Assembly: GCF_004405125.1 (NCBI RefSeq)
Contig: NZ_SORX01000004.1
Coordinates: 186,001-250,000 of the forward strand
Length of the DNA stretch: 64,000 bases
Direction of reading: 5' to 3'
Source: Jeotgalibacillus salarius
GTDB taxonomy: Bacteria; Bacillota; Bacilli; Bacillales; Jeotgalibacillaceae
Notes under the pieces: model-generated
The model's database searches: none
What the model saw: only the letters and a program-made list of their open reading frames with translations
Told to the model about the DNA's origin: nothing
Shown here: in pieces, positions 49,054 through 58,278 of the stretch
Numbering within the stretch: the stretch's first letter is position 1
How the letters are laid out: the number at the start of each line of letters is the position of its first letter
Program-made: the position numbers and the translations under genes

Positions 49054-50397
49054 ATGAGAAAATTTCCGGAGCATTTTGTATGGGGTACTGCTACTTCCTC
49101 ATTTCAAATAGAAGGTGGAAGAGAAACAAGAGGAGAATCAATCTGGGATCAATTTTGTAAAAATCCCGGTAAGGTAATGAATGGGGATCACGGAGAGGTT
49201 GCATGTGATCATGTTAACCGCTATAAAGATGACGTTCAGCTAATGAAAGACCTGAATGTTCCGTGGTACCGCTTTTCAATCTCATGGTCAAGAATTTTTC
49301 CGAATGGCGACCGTGTTGTAAATGAAGAAGGACTTAAATTCTACGAAGATCTCTTGACGGAACTTGAAAATCGTAATATTAAACCGGCTGTCACACTTTA
49401 TCACTGGGATCTTCCGCAGGCGCTTCAGGATAAAGGCGGATGGATGAACCGTGACATCGTCGATGAATTTGTACATTATTGCGATGTAATTTTTGACCGC
49501 TTTGGTGACAGAGTATCGAACTGGATTACACACAATGAGCCATGGGTTGTGAGCTGGCTTGGTTACGGTTCGGGTGAACATGCACCAGGATACCGTGATA
49601 TACCGGCATTTTTGAAAGCTGCGCACCACGTGCTGTTGTCACATGGAATGGTTGTTAACCGTTTTAGAGAAAGAAAGCTTCAGGGGGAAATTGGTATTAC
49701 ATTGAACCTGAATTCTTCTTACGCATTTGAAGAAAGCGCTTCATCTAAAGAAGCAGCTGTCAGATGGGACGGTTTCCTGAATCGCTGGTTCCTTGATCCT
49801 GTCTTTAAAGGCCAGTATCCGGCTGACATGGTTCAGCACTATGGTGTCTATACCGATTTTTCTTTTGTGAAAAATGGTGATTTGGAAACCATTTCAGCAG
49901 CGGTTGACTTCCTGGGTATTAATTATTATTCGATTTCTTATTTAACTCACAAATCTGGTGACTGGCTTGATGCCGGACATGAGAGCGGCGGTCACAGGCG
50001 TACTGCAATGGGCTGGGAAGTTCACGCAAAAGGATTATCCGATCTGCTTATCAGATTAAAAGAAGATTATGAGAATCCGGTTATTTATGTCACTGAAAAC
50101 GGAGCCGCTTATGATGATGAAGTAACAAATGGAGAAGTTCAGGATCCGGAGCGCGTTCAATATTTAGAGGAGCACCTTGATGCATGTCTTGATGCGATTG
50201 ACGCAGGAGTGGATTTGAAGGGATACTTCGCATGGAGCTTCCTGGATAACTTTGAATGGGCATTCGGCTACAGCAAGCGCTTTGGTCTTGTATATGTGGA
50301 TTTTGAAACACAGCAAAGAATTCCAAAAGAAAGCGCTAAATGGTTCCAACAGGTTATTTTGAACAATGGGTTAAAGATTCAACAACAATATAATTAA
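49054..50397 (+). CDS. GH1 beta-glucosidase (possibly 6-phospho-independent)
   Basis: A 447-residue family 1 glycosidase. N-terminal FPEHFVWGTATSSFQIEGG is the family signature; acid/base Glu is in ITHNEPWVVSW (about 162) and nucleophile Glu in VIYVTENGAAYDD (about 350). The ATG at 49054 fits AAGG spacing better than the one 3 codons upstream. Since it is co-transcribed with an ABC transporter rather than a PTS, it should act on unphosphorylated beta-glucosides such as cellobiose. First gene of the LacI-controlled operon. Confidence 0.9.
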   Translation: MRKFPEHFVWGTATSSFQIEGGRETRGESIWDQFCKNPGKVMNGDHGEVACDHVNRYKDDVQLMKDLNVPWYRFSISWSRIFPNGDRVVNEEGLKFYEDLLTELENRNIKPAVTLYHWDLPQALQDKGGWMNRDIVDEFVHYCDVIFDRFGDRVSNWITHNEPWVVSWLGYGSGEHAPGYRDIPAFLKAAHHVLLSHGMVVNRFRERKLQGEIGITLNLNSSYAFEESASSKEAAVRWDGFLNRWFLDPVFKGQYPADMVQHYGVYTDFSFVKNGDLETISAAVDFLGINYYSISYLTHKSGDWLDAGHESGGHRRTAMGWEVHAKGLSDLLIRLKEDYENPVIYVTENGAAYDDEVTNGEVQDPERVQYLEEHLDACLDAIDAGVDLKGYFAWSFLDNFEWAFGYSKRFGLVYVDFETQQRIPKESAKWFQQVILNNGLKIQQQYN

Positions 50398-50409
50398 GGG
50401 GATGAAGGA

Positions 50410-51699
50410 ATGAAAAAGGTACTAAAAGCAGGACTTGTAGCTGGGGGAGTTTTAGCGTTATTGGCTGGATGTTCAGGTGATGAAGGGGAAAATGGAAATT
50501 CAGGCGACGGTGGCAGCGGTGGCGGTAACGGCACAATCGATATGTGGGTATTTGGTACAACTGGCTATGAAAAACTGGCAGATGCATACATGGAAGAAAA
50601 TCCTGATGTAGAAATCAATATCCAGACAACTGAGATGGGCGATCACCACAACAACTTATTTACTGCTCTTTCTGCAGGACAGGGTGCACCGGATATTGCG
50701 ATGATCGAGGTTGGGGAGATCGAGCGTTACCGTGAAGCGCAGGACCGTTTTGTTAACTTATATGACCTTGGTGCTGAAGATGCTCAGGGCAATTATCTTG
50801 ACTGGGTATGGAACGTTGGTGGAAGTGCTGACGGTGAATTCCAATTCGGACTTCCGACAGATATCGGACCAACTGCAATGTACTATCGTAAAGATGTAGT
50901 AGAAGAAGCAGGTTACCCAACTGATCCGGCAGAACTTGCTGCTGAAGTGGACACTTGGGATAAATACGCAACATTTGCAAAAGAGATTGTTGATGCAACA
51001 GGCAAACCGGTTGTAGATAACGCAGAGCTTATCTTTAATGCAAAGCGTGACCAGGCAACTGAGCACTATTTTAACCGTGAAAATGAGTTAATCGTTGAAG
51101 AAAATGCTGAAATTCGTGAAGCTTACGACTACACTGTAGACCTGATTCAGGCAGATGCAGTTGGGAACATGCCGCTTTGGACACCGGAATGGGGCCAGGG
51201 TATGGCTGAAGGATCTTACGCAACACTTCTAGGACCAGCTTGGATGCAAGGTGTAGTAAAAGGTAACGCGCCGGATTCTGAAGACTGGATGATCACAACA
51301 ATGCCTGAAGGTGCTGGAAACTGGGGCGGATCTTACCTGACAATCTCTGAAGAATCAGAAATGCAGGAAGAGGCGTATGCATTCATCGAGTGGTTGGTTT
51401 CTCCTGAAAACCAGCTTGAATCATTTAAAGACATGGGACTATTCCCTTCAACACCGTCAGTATATGAAGAAGAAGAGTTTGTAAACTACACTGATGAGTA
51501 CTTCGGCGGTATTAATACAGCGGCAGTATTTGCTGAAGCTGCTGAACAAGTTAATGACGTTTATAAAGGACGTAACTACCTGCTTGTCCAGGGTGAAATC
51601 ATGACAGCGCTTGATAACGTATTAAGCAGCGGTGGAGATCCTGACCAGGAGTGGGAAGATGCAATGGAAAGAATTGAACAGCGTCTTGAGCGTGAGTAA
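50410..51699 (+). CDS. Sugar ABC transporter substrate-binding lipoprotein (CUT1)
   Basis: A 429-residue extracellular binding protein. The lipobox LLAGC lipidates Cys21; a Gly/Ser/Asn-rich linker (22-42) leads to a cluster 1 sugar-binding fold (IDMWVFGTTGYEKLADAYMEENPDVEINIQ at about 43-72; GLPTDIGPTAMYYRKDVVEEAGYP at about 140-163). It presents oligosaccharides to the two permeases downstream. Context suggests beta-glucosides. It begins 12 bases after the GH1 gene. Confidence 0.9.
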   Translation: MKKVLKAGLVAGGVLALLAGCSGDEGENGNSGDGGSGGGNGTIDMWVFGTTGYEKLADAYMEENPDVEINIQTTEMGDHHNNLFTALSAGQGAPDIAMIEVGEIERYREAQDRFVNLYDLGAEDAQGNYLDWVWNVGGSADGEFQFGLPTDIGPTAMYYRKDVVEEAGYPTDPAELAAEVDTWDKYATFAKEIVDATGKPVVDNAELIFNAKRDQATEHYFNRENELIVEENAEIREAYDYTVDLIQADAVGNMPLWTPEWGQGMAEGSYATLLGPAWMQGVVKGNAPDSEDWMITTMPEGAGNWGGSYLTISEESEMQEEAYAFIEWLVSPENQLESFKDMGLFPSTPSVYEEEEFVNYTDEYFGGINTAAVFAEAAEQVNDVYKGRNYLLVQGEIMTALDNVLSSGGDPDQEWEDAMERIEQRLERE

Positions 51700-51711
51700 A
51701 TAAGATTCATC

Positions 51712-51750
51712 AAGGGTGAGGTCCGCTTTAGCCGGTTCCTTGCCCTTTTT
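51712..51750 (+). terminator. Intra-operon attenuating hairpin
   Basis: AAGGG...CCCTT stem with partly paired interior (GAGGTCC / GGTTCCT) followed by five T, between binding-protein and permease genes. Partial termination would favour the binding protein. Confidence 0.5.
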
Positions 51751-51773
51751 AATAAAAGGAGATGACCTTGTAA

Positions 51774-52715
51774 ATGGTATCAAATACCGAGAAACATAAT
51801 GGACGAAAATCAAGGCGATCTTTGAGTCAGGATAAACGAAACAGTATTGCAGGCTATTTATTTATATCACCATTCTTTATTCTTTTTGCGATCTTTGGCC
51901 TGTTCCCGATGCTGTTCAGTTTTTATCTAGCTTTCTTTAAATGGAACGGACTTGGAGAAATGACGTATAACGGGTTCAATAACTTTACAATCATTTTTAA
52001 TGATCCTGTTTTCTGGAAATCAATTTATAACACTGTTGTAATTGGTCTGATGGGTACTGTCCCACAGCTGATTGTAGCGTTCCTGTTGGCTTATGCACTG
52101 AACTCTCAAGTGCTTCGCTTCCGTAATACATTCCGTGTAGCGATTTTCATGCCGTATGTAACATCAATTGTTGCCGTGGCAATTCTGTTCAGTATTATCT
52201 TTAACAATCAATCTTTCGGATTAGTAAACAGCTTCCTTGGTCTGTTCGGTGTAGACCCGATTGTCTTCACACAGTCCGAATGGGGCGCAAAAATTGCGAT
52301 TGCAGCCATGATTTTCTGGCGCTGGGTCGGCTATAACACGATCATTTTCCTTGCAGGGATGCAGAGTATTTCAAATGATTTATATGAAGCTGCAAAAATT
52401 GATGGTGCGACACTTTCGCAGCAGTTGCGTTATATCACACTGCCGATGTTGAAGCCATTTGTATTATTCACAGTATTTATGGGAACGATCGGTTCACTGC
52501 AAATCTTCACTGAACCATTGATCTTCTTCAATGGAAACCTTCGAGTGGAAGGTATCACTGTCGTTGCATACCTGTATCGTGATGCTTTTGAAAGCAATTT
52601 CTTTGGAACAGCTTCTGCGACAGCAATCGTACTGTTTGCCATCATTATGGTGTTCTCAGTACTAAATCTTTTAATTACTAACCGGCTTGGCCGCGGGAAA
52701 GCGAGGAAGGCATAA
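51774..52715 (+). CDS. Sugar ABC transporter permease, MalF type
   Basis: A 313-residue membrane protein with six helices and the EAA loop YEAAKIDGATLSQQLRYITLPMLKP (about 203-227). The N-terminus is polar and basic (KSRRSLSQDKRNSIAGYLFI). Forms a heterodimer with the next gene product. AAAAGGAG precedes the ATG. It abuts the MalG-type gene without a gap. Confidence 0.9.
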   Translation: MVSNTEKHNGRKSRRSLSQDKRNSIAGYLFISPFFILFAIFGLFPMLFSFYLAFFKWNGLGEMTYNGFNNFTIIFNDPVFWKSIYNTVVIGLMGTVPQLIVAFLLAYALNSQVLRFRNTFRVAIFMPYVTSIVAVAILFSIIFNNQSFGLVNSFLGLFGVDPIVFTQSEWGAKIAIAAMIFWRWVGYNTIIFLAGMQSISNDLYEAAKIDGATLSQQLRYITLPMLKPFVLFTVFMGTIGSLQIFTEPLIFFNGNLRVEGITVVAYLYRDAFESNFFGTASATAIVLFAIIMVFSVLNLLITNRLGRGKARKA

Positions 52716-53564
52716 ATGAAAGACACAACAGTTAACCAACCTAAAAAGGATTCAAAAAGATTTATCCTTTACGGCTTACTGATTTTTGCCGGTCTCGTAT
52801 CACTATTCCCGTTCTACTGGATGTTCGTGATGGCGACTCAGCCAAACCACGTGATCAATCAGACGCCACCGGCACTTCTGCCAGGTCCTGAGCTTGTAAC
52901 AAACTTCACAAATGTACTCGGACAGATTGATTTCTTTGGCGCTATGTTGAATTCACTGATTGTATCAGTGGCCGTTACTGCAGGCAGTCTTTTCTTATGT
53001 TCGTTAGCGGGCTTTGCATTTGCGAAGCTGAAGTTCAAAGGACGCGACGTACTGTTTGTGCTGATTCTGATTACAATGATGATTCCGCCTCAGCTTGGAT
53101 TAATTCCAACCTACTATATTATCAGTCAGCTTGGCTGGTTGAGTGACTTGAAGGCGATCATCGTGCCGGGTCTGATCAATGCGTTCGGGATCTTCTGGAT
53201 GCGTCAGTATATTAAAGAAGCTGTACCTGATGAGCTGATTGAAGCGGCACGTATTGATGGATGCTCGATTTTCAGAATTTACTGGAACATTGTGACACCA
53301 GCAATCCTGCCTGCATTTGCAACACTTGGCATCATTGTGTTCATGAACGTGTGGAATGATTTCCTATGGCCGTTAGTCGTTCTTCAGGATCAGTCGAGCC
53401 ATACTTTACAGGTAGCGCTTCGTGCGCTAAATGATTCCTACAGTCGTGATTATGGTATGATATTGTCAGGTACATTCTGGGCAACAGTACCATTAATCAT
53501 TGTCTTCCTGCTATTCAATAAAGCCTTTATCAGCAGCCTTACACAAGGAGCGGTGAAGAGTTGA
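52716..53564 (+). CDS. Sugar ABC transporter permease, MalG type
   Basis: A 282-residue, six-helix partner permease with EAA loop IEAARIDGCSIFRIYWNIVTPAILPA (about 175-200). It starts directly after the MalF-type stop. No ATPase gene follows, so the transporter probably uses a shared MsmX-type ATPase encoded elsewhere, as is usual for CUT1 systems in Bacillus. Confidence 0.9.
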   Translation: MKDTTVNQPKKDSKRFILYGLLIFAGLVSLFPFYWMFVMATQPNHVINQTPPALLPGPELVTNFTNVLGQIDFFGAMLNSLIVSVAVTAGSLFLCSLAGFAFAKLKFKGRDVLFVLILITMMIPPQLGLIPTYYIISQLGWLSDLKAIIVPGLINAFGIFWMRQYIKEAVPDELIEAARIDGCSIFRIYWNIVTPAILPAFATLGIIVFMNVWNDFLWPLVVLQDQSSHTLQVALRALNDSYSRDYGMILSGTFWATVPLIIVFLLFNKAFISSLTQGAVKS

Positions 53565-53593
53565 ATGGGCTGAGGACAGGGGAGTCTAGAAAA

Positions 53594-54619
53594 ATGAAGG
53601 TCACCATAAAAGATATCGCCAAATTAGCCGGCGTCTCTCAGGCGACGGTTTCAAAGATAATCAATAACTACGACGATGTCGGGCAGGAGACGAGAAAACG
53701 CGTCATTGAAATTATGGAGCGTGAAGGGTATCGTCCATCCCAGTCGAGAATGATCAATGATAAGAAAACCAATGTGGTCGGCGTTGTATTCGCCGGCCGG
53801 GTAAATGCTGATTTGACTCACCCGGTGTTCGTTGAAGTACTGAACGAATTTAAGAAAACAATTGGTCTGTTAGGTTATGACCTTATCCTGTTTTCTAATG
53901 AACAGTTCTTTGAAGTGCGGGAAAACTATCTCGCCCGCTGTCAGCACTTTGAAGTGGACGGGTGTCTCATTATTGCGGGAGATCAAGTGGAATCTTCCGT
54001 CTATGAACTGGATCAGAGCCCGATCCCTTGTGTTGGCATTGATATCGAGCTGACAGGCCCTTTCTCAAGTTATGTCATGAGTGACAGTAACAGTATCGCC
54101 GCGAAGGTAGTCGAACATTTCTATCTGAACGGTCACCGGAAAATTGGTTATATTGGCGGAACGAATGGATCCCTTGTTGCAGATTCCAGATTAAAAGCAT
54201 TTAAAAAGACCCTGCAGTATTACGGCCTTCCTATAAAGGAAAACTGTTTTTATCAAGGGGACTTCTTTGAAAATAGCGGCTATCAGGGAATGAATCATCT
54301 GCTTGATCAGGAAGATGCGCCGACGGCAGTATTTGCGAGTGCTGATCTAATGGCCATTGGCGCAATGAAAGCTGCAAAGGAACGTGGTCTTCATATACCT
54401 GATGATGTATCGATTATCGGCTGTGACGATATTCTTCCAGCCAGATATGTTGAACCACCGTTGACTACTGTCAGACAGGATAAAGTAAAGATGGGTAAAA
54501 TGGCAGCGCACATTTTACTTGATCTGATTAAGAATCATATTGAGTCAAGCACTGTAGCTGTTGAACCTGAACTGATTATCAGACATTCGTCAGGTGCTGC
54601 GCTTCGAAGCCAGACATAA
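53594..54619 (+). CDS. LacI-family regulator of the beta-glucoside operon
   Basis: A 341-residue repressor. The N-terminal helix-turn-helix TIKDIAKLAGVSQATVSKIINN (4-25) is followed by the hinge and a periplasmic-binding-type effector domain (VVGVVFAGRVNADLTHPVFVEV, GYIGGTNGSLVADSRLKAFKKTL). GGGGAG lies before the ATG at 53594; the frame opening at 53561 overlaps the permease stop and is less likely. It is the obvious candidate to bind the TTACGAA operators at 48894 and 49017, with a beta-glucoside as inducer. Confidence 0.9.
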   Translation: MKVTIKDIAKLAGVSQATVSKIINNYDDVGQETRKRVIEIMEREGYRPSQSRMINDKKTNVVGVVFAGRVNADLTHPVFVEVLNEFKKTIGLLGYDLILFSNEQFFEVRENYLARCQHFEVDGCLIIAGDQVESSVYELDQSPIPCVGIDIELTGPFSSYVMSDSNSIAAKVVEHFYLNGHRKIGYIGGTNGSLVADSRLKAFKKTLQYYGLPIKENCFYQGDFFENSGYQGMNHLLDQEDAPTAVFASADLMAIGAMKAAKERGLHIPDDVSIIGCDDILPARYVEPPLTTVRQDKVKMGKMAAHILLDLIKNHIESSTVAVEPELIIRHSSGAALRSQT

Positions 54620-54620
54620 A

Positions 54621-54657
54621 AAACTGCCAGCTGCACATATGCTGGCAGTTTTATTTA
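54621..54657 (+). terminator. Terminator of the beta-glucoside operon
   Basis: AAACTGCCAGC / GCTGGCAGTTT stem followed by TATTTAT. Confidence 0.85.
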
Positions 54658-54760
54658 TGTCCGGTAACGCAGCAATCTTGCGCCACTAATCGAGTTATGT
54701 AAATATAATGAGTGAAAAACAAATACGAAGCTGTCATTGGACTGGAGGGATGGAGAGCAA

Positions 54761-55399
54761 ATGGGCGATAAGATATTTCTCATTCATGGATTCAACAAGG
54801 AAGCTTCAGATATGTATCCGCTCGAGCGCTGCCTCAGTCAAATGGGGTATGACTGTATTACCCTTTCATTTCAACTGCGGTATCATCCGTTCGATGGAGC
54901 TGCAGAAGTGCTTTCAAAACTGTTAAAAGATAAAGTAATGAGCGGCGAAAAAGTGTATTTAATCGGACATAGCACCGGCGGGATCGTGATTCGGAAAGTG
55001 CTTTCAGATCTGCAATGTGCTGAGAAAGTAGCGCGGGCTGTACTGATTGCAACGCCAAATCAGGGAAGCGGCTTAGCAGGTACTGCACACATCATTCGCC
55101 CATTCACCTCTATATACAAAACCCTGCTTTCCATTACCCCAACGTTTATTAAACAATATTCATTTGTAACATCCAATGTAGAAATTGGGGCGATTGCCGG
55201 AGATCACGCCGGTCTTTTGCTTGGGAAAATGCTTAGACAGAGAAATGACGGAAGAGTTGAAACGTCTTCAGCCTGGATGCCCGGTCTGAAAGACTTTATT
55301 ATTCTTCCCTACCATCATAAACGGATCCATCATCAACCGGAGACTGCCAGGCTGATACACCGTTTTCTTCAAACCGGCAGTTTTAATCAGCATATTTAA
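54761..55399 (+). CDS. Lipase-like alpha/beta hydrolase
   Basis: A 212-residue cytoplasmic hydrolase. Oxyanion strand KIFLIHGFNKEA (4-15), nucleophile Ser in YLIGHSTGGIVIRK (about 72), a likely Asp in AIAGDHAG (about 150) and His in LPYHHKRIHHQPE near the C-terminus. Related to PGAP1/EstA-type lipases. GGAGAG sits before the ATG at 54761; the ATG 8 codons upstream is worse placed. Substrate unknown. Confidence 0.8.
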   Translation: MGDKIFLIHGFNKEASDMYPLERCLSQMGYDCITLSFQLRYHPFDGAAEVLSKLLKDKVMSGEKVYLIGHSTGGIVIRKVLSDLQCAEKVARAVLIATPNQGSGLAGTAHIIRPFTSIYKTLLSITPTFIKQYSFVTSNVEIGAIAGDHAGLLLGKMLRQRNDGRVETSSAWMPGLKDFIILPYHHKRIHHQPETARLIHRFLQTGSFNQHI

Positions 55400-55468
55400 A
55401 AGTGGTTTGGTGTCTGATATTTCAGGAATTCTGATATAGTTAAGAAAAAGAGTTGCGGGGCTGATGAC

Positions 55469-56092
55469 ATGGAAGAACACATAATCATAGAACGCCTTCA
55501 GGCACATGAACCCATTATTCTTGGTGAAGAGGCAGTGCGCCATTACTCCATTTTGATTCCTTTTATTAAAAAGGAAGACGGGTTGCATCTGTTATTTGAA
55601 GTGCGTTCACTGACAATGCGGAGACAGCCTGGAGAGATATGTTTTCCGGGTGGCAGAGTAGACCGGGAAGACGATAGTGCAAAAGGTGCGGCGGTACGTG
55701 AAGCCCGGGAAGAACTGGGGTTATGTGACGCGTCTATTAACCGTGTCTATTCCTTTGGAAAGCTTCTATCACCTTTTGGTATGACGATCAGCACGTACGC
55801 CGGATTTCTGGATCAGGAATCTGAAATTGAACCGAATCCGGCAGAGGTAGAGGAAGTATTTACTGTGCCGCTGTCCTTTTTCCTGAATGAAACCCCTGAT
55901 GAACATATTATTCGCGTTGAAGTAAAGCCCGAAGACGGTTTTCCATATGAACTGATTGCGAATGGACGTGAATATCAGTGGCAGTCCAGACAGTACACAG
56001 AATACTTTTATCACTATGAGGGTCGGGTGATCTGGGGGCTGACAGCAAGAGTGCTGAAAGAGTTTGTGGATAAGGTTTTAAAAGATGACTAA
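55469..56092 (+). CDS. NUDIX hydrolase, CoA pyrophosphatase type
   Basis: A 207-residue NUDIX protein. The CoA-pyrophosphatase signature LLFEVRSLTMRRQPGEICFPGG (about 41-62) leads into the Nudix box GGRVDREDDSAKGAAVREAREELGL (about 61-85), with REAREELGL metal ligands intact. Such enzymes split CoA and derivatives to phosphopantetheine and 3',5'-ADP. A ribosome site is weak (TTGCGGGGC). A hairpin terminator follows the stop. Confidence 0.87.
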   Translation: MEEHIIIERLQAHEPIILGEEAVRHYSILIPFIKKEDGLHLLFEVRSLTMRRQPGEICFPGGRVDREDDSAKGAAVREAREELGLCDASINRVYSFGKLLSPFGMTISTYAGFLDQESEIEPNPAEVEEVFTVPLSFFLNETPDEHIIRVEVKPEDGFPYELIANGREYQWQSRQYTEYFYHYEGRVIWGLTARVLKEFVDKVLKDD

Positions 56093-56095
56093 GAG

Positions 56096-56137
56096 GTTCT
56101 GTCAGGCAGTTTTTAAGCTGTCGGGCAGAGCTTTTTT
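56096..56137 (+). terminator. Terminator of the NUDIX gene
   Basis: GTTCTGTCAGGCAG pairs with CTGTCGGGCAGAGC (one mismatch, several G-U) and is followed by six T. Confidence 0.75.
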
Positions 56138-56161
56138 GTGGGTGATTCGTCCTGAAGTGTC

Positions 56162-56266
56162 GGAGATGTGAAGATATGCGTGGGACATTAAGGTTTTTAG
56201 CTTGAAGTGTACTTATTTTTGCGCGAACTATCGACGATATTCAACGAACATTGCCGGATTATAACC
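56162..56266. repeat. Degenerate 21-bp-period array of GAACATT-like motifs
   Basis: Successive 21-base blocks begin GGAGAT (56162), GGACAT (56183), GAAGTG (56204), GAACTA (56225) and GAACAT (56246). The last two share GCGAAC/ACGAAC. Much weaker than the other arrays but with the same period and intergenic setting. Confidence 0.4.
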
Positions 56267-56324
56267 TGAGCGGCGGTGAAGGCATCAAAAAAACACTTTT
56301 TTCTGAATTTTTTCACTTTAGCAC

Positions 56325-56353
56325 TTTCAATCGGTAAAACTTCTGTGTAAAAT
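56325..56353 (+). promoter_or_regulatory. Sigma-A promoter of ilvE
   Basis: TTTCAA (56325-56330), 17-base spacer, TAAAAT (56348-56353), 37 bases before the ATG. Confidence 0.55.
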
Positions 56354-56389
56354 GGTTCAAATAAAGAGACTGAAAAGGAGTTTTGCGAG

Positions 56390-57460
56390 ATGAAGACACA
56401 AACTTTAGAAATTGTTAAAAGCCAGCAGCTGAAAGAGAAGCCATCTGCAGCGGTTCCTTTTGGCACAACGTTCACAGATCATATGTTTTTAATGGAGTAT
56501 GAAGAAGGCAAAGGATGGCACGATGCAAGGATTACTCCCTATTCACCGATTACACTTGATCCCGCAGCAATGATTTTTCATTATGGACAGACGATTTTTG
56601 AAGGGTTGAAAGCTTATCGTACAAAGGACAATCGTATTCTTTTATTCCGACCGGAAAAGAATTTCGAGCGCCTGAACCTTTCAGGGGAACGTTTAAGTAT
56701 TCCGCCTGTCGATGAAAAGCAGGTGCTGGAATACTTGAAAAGGCTCATTGAATTTGAAAAAGACTGGGTTCCGGAAGCGCCAGGGACATCACTCTACATT
56801 CGACCTTTTATCATCGCCACTGAGCCAAATCTTGCGGTAAGTCCATCGAAGACCTATCGCATGATGATTCTGCTATCTCCTGTTGGACCGTACTTTCCGG
56901 GTGGGCTGAAGCCTGTGACGATTCACGTTGAACAAGAGTTTACACGTGCAGTAAAAGGCGGGACTGGAATGGCGAAAACGGCAGGGAATTACTCTTCGGG
57001 CTATCAGGCGCAGGCAGGCGCAAAAAAGACTGGAAATGCTGATGTGCTTTGGCTTGATGGCATTGAAAAGCGCTACATTGAAGAAGTAGGGAGTATGAAC
57101 ATCTTTTTTAAGATCAATGGTGAAGTTGTCACCCCTGCGCTGAGTGGCAGTATTTTAAAAGGTGTAACGCGTATGTCAATCCTGGAAGTGCTGAAAAGCT
57201 GGGATGTACCAGTGACGGAAAGGCGCATTGCGATTGATGAGTTATATGAGCTTTATGAACAGGGACTTGTCGAAGAAGCGTTTGGAACAGGAACTGCAGC
57301 GGTTATTTCACCAGTCGGCGAGTTGAACTGGGGAGATAAAAAAATGGTGTTTAATCACCACGACATCGGAGAGCTGTCACAAAAGCTGTATGACACAATC
57401 ACCGGTGTACAGACAGGAAGACGTCCCGATGATTTCAATTGGACGGTTGAAATAGAATAA
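56390..57460 (+). CDS. ilvE: Branched-chain amino acid aminotransferase
   Basis: A 356-residue PLP enzyme of fold class IV, performing the last step of leucine, isoleucine and valine synthesis and the first of their breakdown. PLP lysine is in GMAKTAGNYSSGYQAQ (about 197); EEVGSMNIFFKI (about 229-240) and FGTGTAAVISPVG (about 304-316) are the class IV cofactor-binding signatures. Length matches the long BCAT type (YwaA/IlvK). AAAAGGAG precedes the ATG. Single-gene unit. Confidence 0.95.
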   Translation: MKTQTLEIVKSQQLKEKPSAAVPFGTTFTDHMFLMEYEEGKGWHDARITPYSPITLDPAAMIFHYGQTIFEGLKAYRTKDNRILLFRPEKNFERLNLSGERLSIPPVDEKQVLEYLKRLIEFEKDWVPEAPGTSLYIRPFIIATEPNLAVSPSKTYRMMILLSPVGPYFPGGLKPVTIHVEQEFTRAVKGGTGMAKTAGNYSSGYQAQAGAKKTGNADVLWLDGIEKRYIEEVGSMNIFFKINGEVVTPALSGSILKGVTRMSILEVLKSWDVPVTERRIAIDELYELYEQGLVEEAFGTGTAAVISPVGELNWGDKKMVFNHHDIGELSQKLYDTITGVQTGRRPDDFNWTVEIE

Positions 57461-57473
57461 CGATCTTTCCTGC

Positions 57474-57514
57474 AACGCCCTTCCTGATGTAAAATAACAC
57501 TCAGGGAGGGCGTT
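57474..57514 (+). promoter_or_regulatory. Hairpin covering the ribosome site of the 86-residue gene
   Basis: AACGCCCTTCCTG (57474-57486) pairs with CAGGGAGGGCGTT (57502-57514), 13 pairs with one G-U. The right arm contains the GGGAGG used by the ATG at 57519. There is no T tract, so it is not a normal terminator. Confidence 0.55.
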
Positions 57515-57518
57515 AGTT

Positions 57519-57779
57519 ATGGTATATGTAGCGTTGATCATGACGCTGATGATGCTTGCGTTAATTATTGTAGTCGTCATGAATAACAATAAAAAGATAC
57601 ATCAGGATGTAGCGGGCAGACTGAGCAACGATAAAAAGCTTGAACAACAGGTGGTTAACCTGATTCGCAGCGGCCAGGACCAGGAAATCATTGTACGGTT
57701 TGTCAGGGATGAAACAGGACTGAATCAGGTAGAAGCTCAAAGCTATATCCGCAAGTTGCAAACTGAACGCAGCCTGTAG
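57519..57779 (+). CDS. Small single-helix membrane protein
   Basis: An 86-residue protein with one N-terminal membrane helix (YVALIMTLMMLALIIVVVM, 3-21) and a charged cytoplasmic tail with a UBA-like helical pattern (QQVVNLIRSGQDQEIIVRFVRDETGLNQVEAQSYIRKL, about 43-80). I do not recognise it. Its GGGAGG is inside a strong hairpin, so translation may be limited or conditional, for example after read-through from ilvE. Confidence 0.72.
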   Translation: MVYVALIMTLMMLALIIVVVMNNNKKIHQDVAGRLSNDKKLEQQVVNLIRSGQDQEIIVRFVRDETGLNQVEAQSYIRKLQTERSL

Positions 57780-57788
57780 TTGGTTTAA

Positions 57789-58040
57789 GTGTCAGTGAAC
57801 TGGGAAAAGACGAACAAATTTGAAAAAATGAGTGGTACGATGACCCAATCACTTGAGCCCGGCAGAAATTATACTGGCGAAGAACTGCAAGAGATTATTG
57901 TTAATGAAGATATCCTGCTTTTATATCCAATGAAGACCAACTTTTTACTGAGCCGGCACGGGAATACAGAGTCGTTTCCTGGTATGAAGGTTTTCATAGT
58001 AAGGGATCATCCTATCAGTCGAAGCGCACCTTTATTGTAG
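57789..58040 (+). CDS. Hypothetical protein, uncertain
   Basis: An 83-residue frame beginning with GTG, 9 bases after the preceding gene, without a good ribosome site. The middle (LQEIIVNEDILLLYPMKTNFLLSRHGNTESFPGMKVFIVRDHP) looks like real protein. No membrane helix. Unknown family; probably translated by coupling to the upstream gene if at all. Confidence 0.45.
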   Translation: MSVNWEKTNKFEKMSGTMTQSLEPGRNYTGEELQEIIVNEDILLLYPMKTNFLLSRHGNTESFPGMKVFIVRDHPISRSAPLL

Positions 58041-58162
58041 AGAAGGTTTAATTACAACCCGTCTTTTTTAAAACCTAAGGCACGAATTGAATTTAATCTT
58101 TTAACAAGCCTTCAGGGAGTGTCACTTGAAAAGTCTAAGGTGGAAACATCATAATAGAGATT

Positions 58163-58193
58163 GAACCGGATCTATTAACAGATCTGGTTTTTT
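58163..58193 (+). terminator. Terminator before the DedA/TVP38 gene
   Basis: AACCGGATC / GATCTGGTT (one G-U) stem, then six T. Confidence 0.75.
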
Positions 58194-58278
58194 CATGGTG
58201 CAAATCAGTCAGAAAGACTATATGATGTTTTTAACCATATATATTAACATGACGCAACAACAACTGGGAGGGATCCAA

